Position numbers and translations under genes: made by a program. Positions 34,974-45,719 of a stretch of 64,000 bases of DNA are shown in pieces. Within the stretch, counting starts at the first letter, position 1. Each line of letters opens with the position of its first letter. The notes beneath the pieces were generated by a model that searched no databases, was not told the DNA's origin, and saw nothing but the letters and a program-made list of their open reading frames with translations. The stretch is from Plasmodium malariae (lineage: Eukaryota > Apicomplexa > Aconoidasida > Haemosporida > Plasmodiidae). The stretch is from positions 682,001 through 746,000 of the forward strand of contig NC_041788.1 of assembly GCF_900090045.1 (NCBI RefSeq), given 5' to 3'.

Positions 34974-37900
34974 ATGGATAGCGGTGGAATCAGGAAAAGA
35001 AAAGATACGAAAGATAACAGCATAAATTTTCAAGGGAGAAATAATATATTTATTAAAGAGTCTGCAAGATATGGCAACAGCTGTACTAATAATGGTTTTA
35101 CAAAAGGACAGAATGAAAATTGGAATGTTCAAAACGGCATAGAAGGATTGTCCACAAATGGTAGATCAAATGTTAAAAGGGATTCTTCATGTAATAGTTC
35201 TAAGTCAGGGAAAAAGAAGTCGATTGGAATTTTTAATAGTTCAAATATTAGTGTTATATCAAATAACTGTGTGAAATCATTTAACAATATGCTGAACAAT
35301 ATAAATTACAATATTAGTAGTTCTACAAGTAGTAGCAGCAATAACAACAGTGGTAATAATAATAAATCAAGCTTTTCATCAAATAATGCTTTTTATGAAA
35401 ATCAAATTGTGAATTTGAATTTTGCTAAAAGCTTAAATTACTTGAGTAATGTAAAAAATTCAGTGCAAAAATTTAGCTTAGAAAATAGTACTTTAGGAAT
35501 AGGAAACTTTAATTTCTTTAGCAATCATGAAAATAATGCATTCATGAAAAATGAAAATAAGGATACTCAGAGTTATTACAATAACAAAAATAATAATAAC
35601 AAAAAAGGTGCTTCAGGTAACAGTTATTCAAATAATAATAGCGTTAATAATACGAAGCTGCAAAATACCCGGAACGTTATTAATAGTCAAAATTTAGAAA
35701 GTTTTTTGAATAATAAAGAGATATTAAATGAAAATTATAGTATAACTGGATTTGGCAATGGTTACACGAATGAAATAAATAATTTAAGGAATATAACAAA
35801 CGATGAAACATATTGTTCTTGTCTTGATAATTTATTAAGAAATCATGGAAACATTGATTCAGATGAAATGTTAAAATATAATGACAGAAATATAAACTGT
35901 TTAAATGATATTATATTTTTAGATGTGTACAGAGCATATAATGTGTTAACATATATGCAAGAGAAAATTAATATAATCATTTATACTATTAAATTTATTG
36001 GGAAAAAGTTGAAACGGAAACATGTACCTGAAGAAGTAGTTATATCATTAGAATTTCTAAATTTCTGTGTTAAAAATTTAGGTTTATTTTTTATTAGATT
36101 TATTGACGAAAGTTTTATGAAAAAAATAGCAGCTTTATTAAAAACAACAACATTAAAAAAATCACTTACGAAAGATGTGAAATCAAAATTATCCAAATTC
36201 CTTATTGTTCCTATAATTCATCCAGGAGTAGCAACTGATCCTAGACTTCATTTTATAAAAAGAAAAATTCTGTTCATGCTTCAATTATGGCATGATTCAT
36301 TTATACTTCATCAACATATAGCAACTGCTGTTTTTGAAGAATATAAATCATTAAAAGAGAAAGGCATAACATTCCCTATTATAAATAAAACTGAGAAATT
36401 TTTTGTGAAAAACGCAGAAACATCTCCATCTTTTTCAGACGATAATATATTACATGCTTTACCTTTAAGCTTGTCACAAATAAACAATATTATGAAAAGT
36501 CTGAAAGAAATTAAGTACATGTATAATGATGAAGAAAAGTCGAAATGCATTAATATCGTAGCAAGATATAAAGATCAAGTCTTGAAGAGTATTAATAAGT
36601 TGTCCGATTACAAGGGAAACATAAATATTTCTGTTACGTTAAATTCTTTGCTTTATATCAACGATCAGTTATGTATTTTTGAGAAGTTAGAAAAGGAGAA
36701 GGAAAATGAAAGAGCTAATCAAAACGATGTAATCGCAAGGGAAAGGAAAAATAGTGAAGATGAAAAAGAAAAAAAAAAAAAAAAGAAAAATAAAAACAAA
36801 AAAAAAGAAAATAAAGATTTATCTAATATAAATGAAATAATTTTTAATAAATATGATCCATGGAATACCGAAAATAAGGTGGATAAAAATGATGGACCAG
36901 ATAAAATATTTTTTAATGAAGAAGAAAACAGTTTTAATAATAATACGAATACTCGTATGCAAAAACTAATGGATACTTTATTTGATGACAAAAGGGCAGC
37001 TCTATGTAATAATGAAAATATATTTTCTTTTTTTAGTGAAGAAACTGAAAAAAAGGAAGTGGACGATACATCACCTAAACAAAAAAATGATATTGAAGAC
37101 AAATATAGCGTATTTAACGAATTAAACTTTAATAATGATAAATCTTTCAGTAATATTCATAATATTAGTAATAATTCACATTTGCAATTATTTAACCAGA
37201 ATGGAATTGATAACAGTACTCTAAGTGAAGCAGTAATTGAGGCTTCTCCTGCTTCTTTAGGACAGACACAAAATGAGGACACATCATATTGTGGAAGTTC
37301 TAATAATATCAATTGTAGGAACAATTTAAATAATGAAAAATGGAAAGAAAATTTTTCAGCCTTAGGAGAAGTTAGCAAAAACAGTTTTGATAATATTAAT
37401 ATGATGAATTGTCTGAATCCTTCAAATTATGACCTCTCAGCTTTACATATGGCTGGAAGAGAAATAGTGACATCTGCAAATAAAACACGTTTCAAACATG
37501 TAGATATAATATTTAATGAAGCCAATCAAAAAAATGCACATTTCGACATAAACAATAACAATTTTAACTTATCAGAAATTGAAAATTACAAGGGTCAGAA
37601 GTTTAATGGAAATAATGAAAGAAACAGCGATATAAAGGAAGATCCTTCATCGTATAATTCTGATGCAATTTCTAATTATTTACAAAAAGATACACAAGTT
37701 AATAATATAATTACAGACACAAGTATGTTTAATGCAGAAATATCAGTCCAAGGAAAAAACATAACTAATAAATTAAATAACAGTGCTCCATTTAATATAA
37801 GTGATAATAATAATAACATTCATCCATATGAGAGTAGTGAATTTCATTACAGTTACTCTAATTACAGGAACAGTTCATGTACGAAGAATGAGCAGCAGAG

Positions 37901-38903
37901 GAAGTTGCAGAATAATTCACAGAATAATTCACAGAATAATTCACAGAACAATTCTCAAATTAATTCTCAAAACATTTTGCAAAACAACTTACAGAGTAAT
38001 ACTGCCTATGAGCAGCAATTTTCCACTGACAATGTGAACGAAAAAAATTATGATCATTTATTTGATACGTTTGATTTCAGCACGGAGAACAATACGTTTA
38101 ATCAAGTAAATACAGATAACAAGAAAGGCACTAATTTGGAAAACTCAGTAAATACTTATGCGAGTAATGAAAGTACTATTAATGTTTCCTTTATTGAGGA
38201 AAAGAATAGTACTTATTCTTGCGAAAAACGTGAGGAAGACTCTCAAAACTGCGAAATTTTAGAACAAAATAATGTAAATGTAAACGTAAATACGAATAAC
38301 ACTGCAGAACCAGTTCCTCATTGCAAAGATTATTCATCAGAAAATAAAACCATTAATCGAAACTCAGATAACATGTGTGAATTTGGCAAAGAAAAGGAAG
38401 GGTCGAATGATTCAGTTGAAAATAATGATAAAAAAAAGTATGATATAATAGAAGACCAAACGAATAAGAAAAGTATACATAAGATATATAATCGCAATTA
38501 CGTAAATAATAATATTGAAAATAATTCCAATTATGTCAAAACGTTGACAATTAAATTGGATGAATTGAATTACAAGGCTAATCTTTTTTCGAGTGAACAG
38601 AAATGTAATATTACAGAGGAGAATAATATACCATCATCTGACGAGGAAAAAAGTTTAAAAAATGGTAGTCATAAACGGAATATTGATAAGGACAACGACA
38701 TACAGAATTCCCCTAGGATTCAAGAAAGAAATAGTGATAATGATTATAATGGTAATAATAATGATAATAAACATGAAGACCAGAATAGTAGTAATTCTGA
38801 TTCTAATGATATAAATTTTGATGAAATCGACGAAATAACTAAAGCTATAGATGATTTAAATGATAATTTTGAAAATATGAATATATATAAATATGATAAT
38901 TAA
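34974..38903 (+). CDS. VHS-GAT domain protein (TOM1/GGA-like)
   Basis: Single exon, 1309 codons. A VHS superhelix occupies about residues 307-470: DVYRAYNVLTYMQEKI, VVISLEFLNFCVKNLGLFFI, then KILFMLQLWHDSF and EYKSLKEKGITFP, the standard VHS helix-8 ending. It is followed (about 490-575) by a segment resembling a GAT three-helix bundle (CINIVARYKDQVLKSINKL ... NSLLYINDQLCIFEKLEKE, cf. the 'LLxVNDxLxxxxxRYE' of TOM1). A Lys-rich stretch and one DPW (YDPWNTEN) come next, the latter a potential adaptor-ear-binding motif. The rest is Asn/Ser-rich, with a QNNS repeat. VHS-GAT proteins bind ubiquitinated cargo and act in Golgi-endosome or ESCRT-0-like sorting. The N-terminal 300 residues are Asn/Ser low complexity. 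Confidence 0.85.
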   Translation: MDSGGIRKRKDTKDNSINFQGRNNIFIKESARYGNSCTNNGFTKGQNENWNVQNGIEGLSTNGRSNVKRDSSCNSSKSGKKKSIGIFNSSNISVISNNCVKSFNNMLNNINYNISSSTSSSSNNNSGNNNKSSFSSNNAFYENQIVNLNFAKSLNYLSNVKNSVQKFSLENSTLGIGNFNFFSNHENNAFMKNENKDTQSYYNNKNNNNKKGASGNSYSNNNSVNNTKLQNTRNVINSQNLESFLNNKEILNENYSITGFGNGYTNEINNLRNITNDETYCSCLDNLLRNHGNIDSDEMLKYNDRNINCLNDIIFLDVYRAYNVLTYMQEKINIIIYTIKFIGKKLKRKHVPEEVVISLEFLNFCVKNLGLFFIRFIDESFMKKIAALLKTTTLKKSLTKDVKSKLSKFLIVPIIHPGVATDPRLHFIKRKILFMLQLWHDSFILHQHIATAVFEEYKSLKEKGITFPIINKTEKFFVKNAETSPSFSDDNILHALPLSLSQINNIMKSLKEIKYMYNDEEKSKCINIVARYKDQVLKSINKLSDYKGNINISVTLNSLLYINDQLCIFEKLEKEKENERANQNDVIARERKNSEDEKEKKKKKKNKNKKKENKDLSNINEIIFNKYDPWNTENKVDKNDGPDKIFFNEEENSFNNNTNTRMQKLMDTLFDDKRAALCNNENIFSFFSEETEKKEVDDTSPKQKNDIEDKYSVFNELNFNNDKSFSNIHNISNNSHLQLFNQNGIDNSTLSEAVIEASPASLGQTQNEDTSYCGSSNNINCRNNLNNEKWKENFSALGEVSKNSFDNINMMNCLNPSNYDLSALHMAGREIVTSANKTRFKHVDIIFNEANQKNAHFDINNNNFNLSEIENYKGQKFNGNNERNSDIKEDPSSYNSDAISNYLQKDTQVNNIITDTSMFNAEISVQGKNITNKLNNSAPFNISDNNNNIHPYESSEFHYSYSNYRNSSCTKNEQQRKLQNNSQNNSQNNSQNNSQINSQNILQNNLQSNTAYEQQFSTDNVNEKNYDHLFDTFDFSTENNTFNQVNTDNKKGTNLENSVNTYASNESTINVSFIEEKNSTYSCEKREEDSQNCEILEQNNVNVNVNTNNTAEPVPHCKDYSSENKTINRNSDNMCEFGKEKEGSNDSVENNDKKKYDIIEDQTNKKSIHKIYNRNYVNNNIENNSNYVKTLTIKLDELNYKANLFSSEQKCNITEENNIPSSDEEKSLKNGSHKRNIDKDNDIQNSPRIQERNSDNDYNGNNNDNKHEDQNSSNSDSNDINFDEIDEITKAIDDLNDNFENMNIYKYDN
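37908..37975 (+). repeat. 12-bp coding repeat (QNNS)
   Basis: About five to six tandem 12-bp units (CAGAATAATTCA and variants) encode Gln-Asn-Asn-Ser repeats in the disordered tail of the VHS-GAT protein. Confidence 0.85.
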
Positions 38904-39207
38904 TTTTTTTTTTTTTTTTATTTTACATAAGAGAAATTATGTTTCATCATAATGATTCATTATGATGAACCAGCGTGTTATTTTGTATTTTTCGCATTTT
39001 GTTTTTTTCTTTTTTCTTTTCTCTTTTCTCTTTTTTATTTATTCATTTTTTTCTTTTCATCTTCCTTTTCCTTCTTTTTTTTTTTTTGTATTTTTTTAAT
39101 GAAAAAAAGTTTTCAAATATTATTTTTGCTTTTTACACAAAATATATATATTCGGCTTCTAATTTTTGTAAATATTTTTAAGTCTATCTCTGGTATATAT
39201 ATCTGAA

Positions 39208-39238
<31 letters not shown>

Positions 39239-39944
39239 AAACTTTTTTTAAATTAAAAAATTTTGTATTAGTTTTTTAATAAATTTTATGACAAATCGGT
39301 GAACTTTTTTTTTTATTTCTTTATCTTATATGCCCATTCCCCAAGAAATTGTATACAGGCTATATAACATATATAATTTTTTTTTTTTATAAATTAAGAA
39401 CTACACTTTAATAACTTCAAGTTTGTTGAATTACATCTGATGTTATACTGTACATTACAGATGATGTTAATTGATAAAAGGTTGCATAAATTAAAAATCA
39501 AAAAACACGGCAAGGTGTATGTATGGAATATGATAAAAGAAACAGCTGCATACGACATAGGACGAAAATGAATCATCTAAAAATTGTTTCTTTAATATAC
39601 GTGTAAACAATATATCTACGTATAAATATATACTCATATATTAGTGTATTGACATTACACATATATGTATGTGTAAATATATACTTCTATAAATGTGTGT
39701 AAATATATACTTCTATATGTGTATGTAGATATATACTTCTATATAGGTGTGTAAATATACACTTCTATATGTGTATGTACATATATACGTCTACATGGGT
39801 GTGTAAATATATGCTTCTATAAATGTGTGCATAAACATATGAATATATATATTCGCGCACATATCCGCATATATTCATATGCTAATATTTCTTCCATTTT
39901 TATAACTGTTTATTTTGAAAAAATTAATCATTTAAAGTAATACC
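38904..39944. other. Convergent intergenic region with minisatellite
   Basis: Between the 3' ends of the VHS-GAT and FHA genes. Includes pyrimidine-rich DNA (39000-39090), a T27 run (39208-39234) and a 24-28-bp minisatellite (separate entry). Confidence 0.7.
39640..39840. repeat. 24-28-bp minisatellite
   Basis: About seven imperfect copies of a unit close to TGTGTAAATATATACTTCT followed by ATA(A/T)(A/G). Copies alternate TGTGTAAATATA and TGTATGTAGATATA variants, giving a possible higher-order dimer. Confidence 0.8.
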
Positions 39945-42900
39945 CTAGTCTTCCTGAAGTAGGACAAATTCGCGGCCTGAACACCCAAATCTCAACACGT
40001 CGGTAACTCTGTACAAAAGAGGCAAAAATAAACAGAATGAGTAAGAAATAAGATAAGAAATGCATGGAAACTTCGGGAAGACGGAAGCACCCACACACAC
40101 ACATACATGTAAAATAATAATATGAATATATTTAGTTTTGCTTTTTTTCATAATTTTTCCCTTATTTTAGCAAAATTTTGCAATTACTTCAATTCGTAGA
40201 ACTTATTCGGCTCAATATTTATGTTGTTTAAAAAGGTTCCGTTTGTGCTATTAAGATCAAGGAGAAAAGGCACGACCCTATTTTGGCGCTTCTTAAATTG
40301 AATAACTGCATGTTGTTTAGATACAGTATCATTAGCAAATAATATATCCGCAACTAATGGGTCCTTTCCAAATAAATAACAAGACTTTCTGTGTATGTAT
40401 AATATATCTACAAGAAAAAGAATTGTGAATGTTAAAAGGGATTAGCGATCGCAAGTAAGGAATTATGTAAAAATGTGTGTCTGCACTTTTTGTTATTTTA
40501 GTATGGGCTTTATGTTTATATATATATATATATATATACATATATACTACACACATACATACATGCATACACATATATAGTAAACATGTATACACTTCTG
40601 TATGCATGCTCGTATTTTGATCTTCGCTTTTTAAACTCACCCTCTGGTTCTTTCGACTCTGTATTCAAAAAGACGTACAATCTCCATTTTTTGTCTGGTC
40701 TTTCCGAGTCTATACCTTCGGTATATCTCAGTTCAACCCCATTTTTGTAATTCTTCTGCTGAGCTAATAAACCAGATGGATTAAAATTTTGCTCCTCCTT
40801 AGACTCATTTTTATATGGAGCTTTTCCTTCTTCGTCCTTTTCAATTCCCTCTTCTTCAGCATTTTTTTGGTGTTCATTTTCTAAATTTCCTTTCCGTATT
40901 TCGATGTTTGTATAGCTATTTTTCTCATTGTCTCTTGGGTAAACCTTCTCAGAACGACCCTCCTTATTAACGTAGTTATCTTTTCCACCAATATCTTTGT
41001 TATTATTATAATGATTGTCATATTCATCATAATTCTCATGCTTGTGTCCACAGGAACGTTCATCAACATTGACAATATCACCATGCTTATATTCGCTAAA
41101 ACGTTCAGATTCTCTCATTTTTCTACTGCACCTTTTTGTCATTAAATTTTTATCCGAGTCTTTATATCTTAATTCCCGACCTAAACTCTTTGTACGTTCA
41201 TATGCTGAATCTTCTTTTAGACTTTTCATTCTTTCTTTCCCCTCCATATTTGAACTGTTATCCTTATATATTAACTTTTCATAATTTTTTTTCTTTTTTA
41301 TATAATCTTCTTCATTATCATCAGAGTTTCTATATTTTCTTTTATTCCTTTGCCATGAATTATCTTCGGGATACTTTTTAGTTTCACTGGGTGCGCTGGT
41401 ATTATATCCTATACTTTCCCTGTTCATTATTAAGTGATAATCTTCATCATCTTTGTTTGAATCACTTTCACGTTTTTCATGTTCATCGGATATTTCATAT
41501 CCTTTGTATGGTGCATTTTTGTCACTCACTTTGTATGTTTTATACTTTCCGTGATATGAATATGTTTCAGTTTTGTTCTCTTTTTGTGTATTTTTTTGTT
41601 TTTCTTCTTTTTCTTCTCTTTCTCGCATTTCTTCCTTTTTATGTATTCCCTCTCTCTCTTTATTTCTGTGGCTCGAGTTACTTCTTCCACTTTGTAAGTC
41701 ATCCTTATCATTCTTGCGTATGTCTACAGATAATTCATTTGTTTCCTTAGCTCTCTCGTCGTTATTATGATTTTTTGTTTTTTCCATTTCATTTTTTTCA
41801 TTTGCTTGGTTAGTTCCTTTTTTTTGAGAATCAACTTTTTTTCTGTCTCTCATTTGTGCATGAGTTTTTTTCGCTACAACTTTTCTTTCATTGTTCTCTG
41901 TTTTTTTTAAATTAGTTTTTGAAGACTTACGTTTTCTTTCTTCATACGCACTATAATATTCTAGCAGAAGTTTATCATATTTTGTTTCCCAATCTAAGAA
42001 GTATACTCCACCAAATGTAACTTTTTTTTTAAACTTAGTGTCTTTGTCAGATGAAGTATCTTTGTCAACTGTGGTTTCTCTTTCACGTGAAGTTTCTCTA
42101 TCAGCTGCGGATTCTGTGTCAACTGAGGTTACTACGTCAGTTGCTGTACCTTTATCAACTGGCGTTACTATGTCAGTTACTGTACCTTTATCAACTGGGG
42201 TTACTACGTCAGTTGTTGTTACTACGTCAGTTGCTGTTCCTTTGTCAACAGAAGTTTCTATGTCAACTGGGGTTACTACGTCAGTTGTTGTTACTACGTC
42301 AGTTGCTGTTCCTTTGTCAACAGAAGTTCCTTTGTCAACAGAAGTTTCTATGTCAACTGCAGCTTCTTGATCAATTGAGACTTCTTGGTTAACTGCAGCT
42401 TTCACATCAACTACTTTTTCTTTGTTAACTACGGTTTCTAGATCAACTACAGTTTCTTTGTCAACTGGGGTTACTACGTCAGCTTCTATTTCTTTGTTAA
42501 CTGCGTCCTCTAAGTCAACTGCGGCTATCACGTCAACTAATTCTTCTTTGTTAACTATGGTTTCTTTGTCATGTGCGGTCTCTTTGTCAACTGTGATTTC
42601 TCTGTCAACTGCGGTTTCTCCGTCAACTGCGGTTTTTCCGTCAACTGTGGTTTTTCTGTCAACTGCGGTTTCTCCGTCAACTGCGGTTTCTCTGTCAACT
42701 GCGGTTTCTCCGTCAACTGCGGTTTCTCTGTCAACTGCCTCCTCCTTGTCAAATGCGATTTCCTCGTCAGGTGAGGTTTTCTTGTCAGATGAATAGCCCT
42801 TGTCCGATGTGGAGCCTTTGTTTGATGATGTGTTTTTTGTGAGTAAAATTCCTTCGTTACGTGAATCACTTTCGTCAGATGAATTCCTTTCGTTAAATAA

Positions 42901-45411
42901 GTTCCTATTGTCACATGAGTTCCCTTCGTTAAATGAACTATTTTTTTCAAATGCTGTACTTTCTTCTGTTGAAGTGCTTTTATCCGAAAAAGAGCTTTCA
43001 ACACATGAGACTAAGTCATCACAAAATATAAAATCACTAATATCTATGCTTTTTTCAAATGTCAAGTTTTCATCAGATATGCTGCTAACTCCAGATACCA
43101 GATTCAACGCTGATGAAATACTTACATCTGATAATGCATCGCCAGATACAATGCTTTCATCAGATGAAATAGGTAAATCAAATAATTTAATAGCATCCGA
43201 TTCATTTATTTCTTCCTTGTTATTTCTTTTTTTAAGTGAATTTTTTTTATTACGAGAAATTATTTTGTTATTCTTATTTAATTTGTTGATAGGCGTTCTC
43301 TGCTTTTTCAGAACTTTTTTATTTTGTAATCCTTTTTTACTTTGGGAATTTTTTTTTTTTTGTGTTTTTTTCGTTCTTTTCTGAATTTTTTTCTTTATCG
43401 TAGTTATTTTACCTTTCGGAACTTCTGCACATTTCTGAAATTCGTCATACTGAACGTCTTCACCTACCTTTACTTCTTCATATTCTTGAAATTCTTTACA
43501 ATCATGAAATTCTTCAAATTCCATAAATTCTTTACAATCCTGAAATTCTTCAACTTCCTGAAATTCTTCAACTTCCTGAACTTCTTCATATTCCGGAACT
43601 TTTTTATTTTCCTGAACATCTTTATTTTCCTGAACTTCTTCATATTCCAGAATTGCTTCATATTTCTGAACTAATTCATTCACCTGAACTGACTCATACT
43701 CCTGAATTACTTTACGTTGCTGAATTTCCTTATTTTGCTTAAGTCTTTTCTTTTGCTGGACTTTTTTATCTTGCACCTTTCTTTTTCGTTTCTTGGCTTT
43801 TTTTTTTTCCAGGACTTTTTTATTTTGGGCTTTTCTTTTCTTTTTCATGGCTTTTTTCTTTTCCTTAGGAACTTTGTCTTCTGAAATTTCTTTATCGCAC
43901 GAGCTTTTATCAAGAGCCAAATTTTTTTCAGCAGACGAATTTGTTTCCAAAGCCTCATTTTTTTCAGCAGACGAATTTGTTTCCAAAACCTCATTTTTTT
44001 CAGCAGACGAATTTGTTTCCAAAACCTCATTTTTTTCAGCAGCAGAATTTGTTTCCAAAACCTCATTTTTTTCAGCAGCAGAATTTGTTTCCAAAACCTC
44101 ATTTTTTTCAGCAGCAGAATTTGTTTCCAAAACCTCATTTTTTTCAGCAGCAGAATTTGTTTCCAAAACCTCATTTTTTTCAGCAGACGAATTTGTTTTT
44201 AAAGCCTTATTTGTTTCAGCAGCAGAATTTATTTCTTCTGAGGAGCTTTTTTCAACAGTCAAATTTTTTTCATCAGCAGAATTTGTTTCCAAGTCCTCAT
44301 TTTTTTCAAGAATCGAATTTATATCGATAGTCGAATTATTTCCAACAGCAGCATTATTTCCAACAGCAGAATCTCTTCCAACAGCAGAATCTTTTCCAGC
44401 AGCAGCATTATTTCCAACAGCAGAATCTTTTCCAACAACAGCATTATTTCCAACAGCAGCATTATTTCCAACAGCAGAATCTTTTCCAACAGCAGAATCC
44501 TTTCCAACAGCAGAATCTTTTCCAACAGTAGAATCTTTTCCAACAGATGGACTTCTTTTAGGAGGAGAACTTCTCATTGGGGGCATATTTCTTCTAAAGA
44601 AAAATATTCTTTTAAAGGCCATATTTAATGAATCGCACAAATTTATTTTACTAAACAAATGTCCCTTAGCAGACGAATTTTCCCCAGCAGATGAATTTTT
44701 CTTGACAGATGAACTTCTTTTAACGGACAAACATCTAATGTATGAACCTCTCATAAAGTCTGAAGTTCTTCTAGGGCTTAAATATCTTCCACTATCTGTA
44801 GTTCTTCCTGCGTTTAAATTTCTTCTATCGCTTAAAGCTATTTTAGCACATGAGTCTCGTTTATATCCTAAATTTTTTTCAGCAACTACAATCCATTCAT
44901 CATCATCCTCTTTTTTATTTTTTTTGTTCTTATCACTTTTGTCTTCGTTAAATTTCCCTTCATTGGATGATGTACCATTTTGACTTGTCCTTGTGCTACA
45001 CGAAGAAGAATCATCTGACTGCACCTTCTTAGTAATGATCCTATTCTGATCACCTTCGTTATCACAAGTTTTAGGTACCTTTAAATATCTTTTTCTTTGT
45101 CTTTTACGTTTACCTTCTTTCTTTTCTTCGCCCTTGTTATTTTCCCTACATTTTACTTCTTTCTCATCTTTCTTCTTATTTTTTTCAATTTTATGTAGAA
45201 CCAATGCATTTTGAGTCATCCCATTGACATTCATTCCTTCTGTTCCTTGTTCCTGTTCGTTTCTCATTTTTTCTACTAGCACATTATCAGAATCCACAGG
45301 GCTATCGATATCCTTTAATTCATTCGGACTCATTTGGGCACACAGCGTTTCCTTGAAGTTTCTTTTAGGAGCAAAATAATTATTTATGATAATAAATTTA
45401 TCTTTACTCAT
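39945..45411 (-). CDS. Giant SNIP1/Pml1-type FHA protein, three exons
   Basis: Exons (minus): 45411-40641, 40407-40188 and 40008-39945, giving 1684 residues; introns GT...AG, frames continuous (phase 1, then 2). The conserved part is the C-terminus: RPDKKWRLYVFLN, then an FHA domain across the exons with CYLFGKDPLVADILFAND, SKQHAVIQF, LDLNSTNGTFLN and KVTDVLRFGCSGREFVLL. This matches SNIP1 (animals) and Pml1 (yeast RES complex), which retain and splice pre-mRNA; FHA binds phosphothreonine. The N-terminal 1570 residues are disordered: an Arg/Ser-rich part (about 195-290), 6-residue VGxxxA repeats (289-362), 12-residue EKNEVLETNSAA repeats (396-498), a Glu/Val/Gln heptad-like region (574-664) and VDxETA repeats (884-1117). 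SNIP1/Pml1 proteins are normally 200-400 residues, so this is several times larger. The conclusion of a SNIP1 orthologue rests on the last ~110 residues. Confidence 0.88.
42060..42760 (-). repeat. 18-bp coding repeats (VDxETA) in the FHA gene
   Basis: Dozens of 18-bp units around GTCAACTGCGGTTTCTCC on the given strand encode Val-Asp-x-Glu-Thr-Ala or Val-Asp-Lys-Gly-Thr. Third-base patterns are conserved between neighbours, implying recent unequal exchange. Antisense and alternative frames stay open over it and are shadows. Confidence 0.9.
43917..44222 (-). repeat. 36-bp coding repeats (EKNEVLETNSAA)
   Basis: About eight nearly identical 36-bp units, each encoding a 12-residue EKNEVLETNSAA/SSAEKNEVLETN repeat. 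Variation is mostly GACGAA versus GCAGAA (Ser-Ser versus Ala-Ala). This is the most homogeneous repeat in the window, hence the youngest or most actively homogenised. Confidence 0.92.
44325..44545 (-). repeat. 18-bp coding repeats (VGKDSA/VGNNAA)
   Basis: About twelve 18-bp units (TTTCCAACAGCAGAATCT and variants) encode alternating VGKDSA and VGNNAA hexapeptides. Confidence 0.9.
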
Positions 45412-45532
45412 TTTGAAAATATTTTTAGTTGAACACTCTATATTCTGCGTGTAGTTATTTGTTGTAGCACTAGCTTTTTTTTTCTCTAAATATATATATA
45501 TAAGTACATATATTTACAAATAGACACTTATA

Positions 45533-45695
45533 TATATATGTATGTATGTATGTATGTGTATGTATGTATGTATGTGTATGTATGTATGTGTATGTATGTA
45601 TGTATGTATGTGTATGTATGTAAGTATGTATGTATGTATGTATGTATGTATGTATGTATGTGTATGTATGTATGTATGTATGTGTATGTATGTAT
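45533..45695. repeat. (TATG)n microsatellite
   Basis: About 160 bp of TATG units interrupted regularly by TGTATG, directly beside the larger minisatellite. Opens spurious Met/Tyr/Val/Cys frames. Confidence 0.92.
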
Positions 45696-45719
45696 AGGTG
45701 AATTCAAAATTATGTGTAT

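Noticed and set aside
42038..42796. Plus-strand Ser/Thr/Val repeat proteins
   Set aside because: Antisense shadows of the VDxETA repeats.
43793..44983. 396-codon plus-strand frame with FVSKTSFFSAAE and ESFPTA repeats
   Set aside because: It is antisense to the 36- and 18-bp coding repeats of the FHA gene; periods divisible by three keep opposite frames open. The minus frame has the FHA domain.
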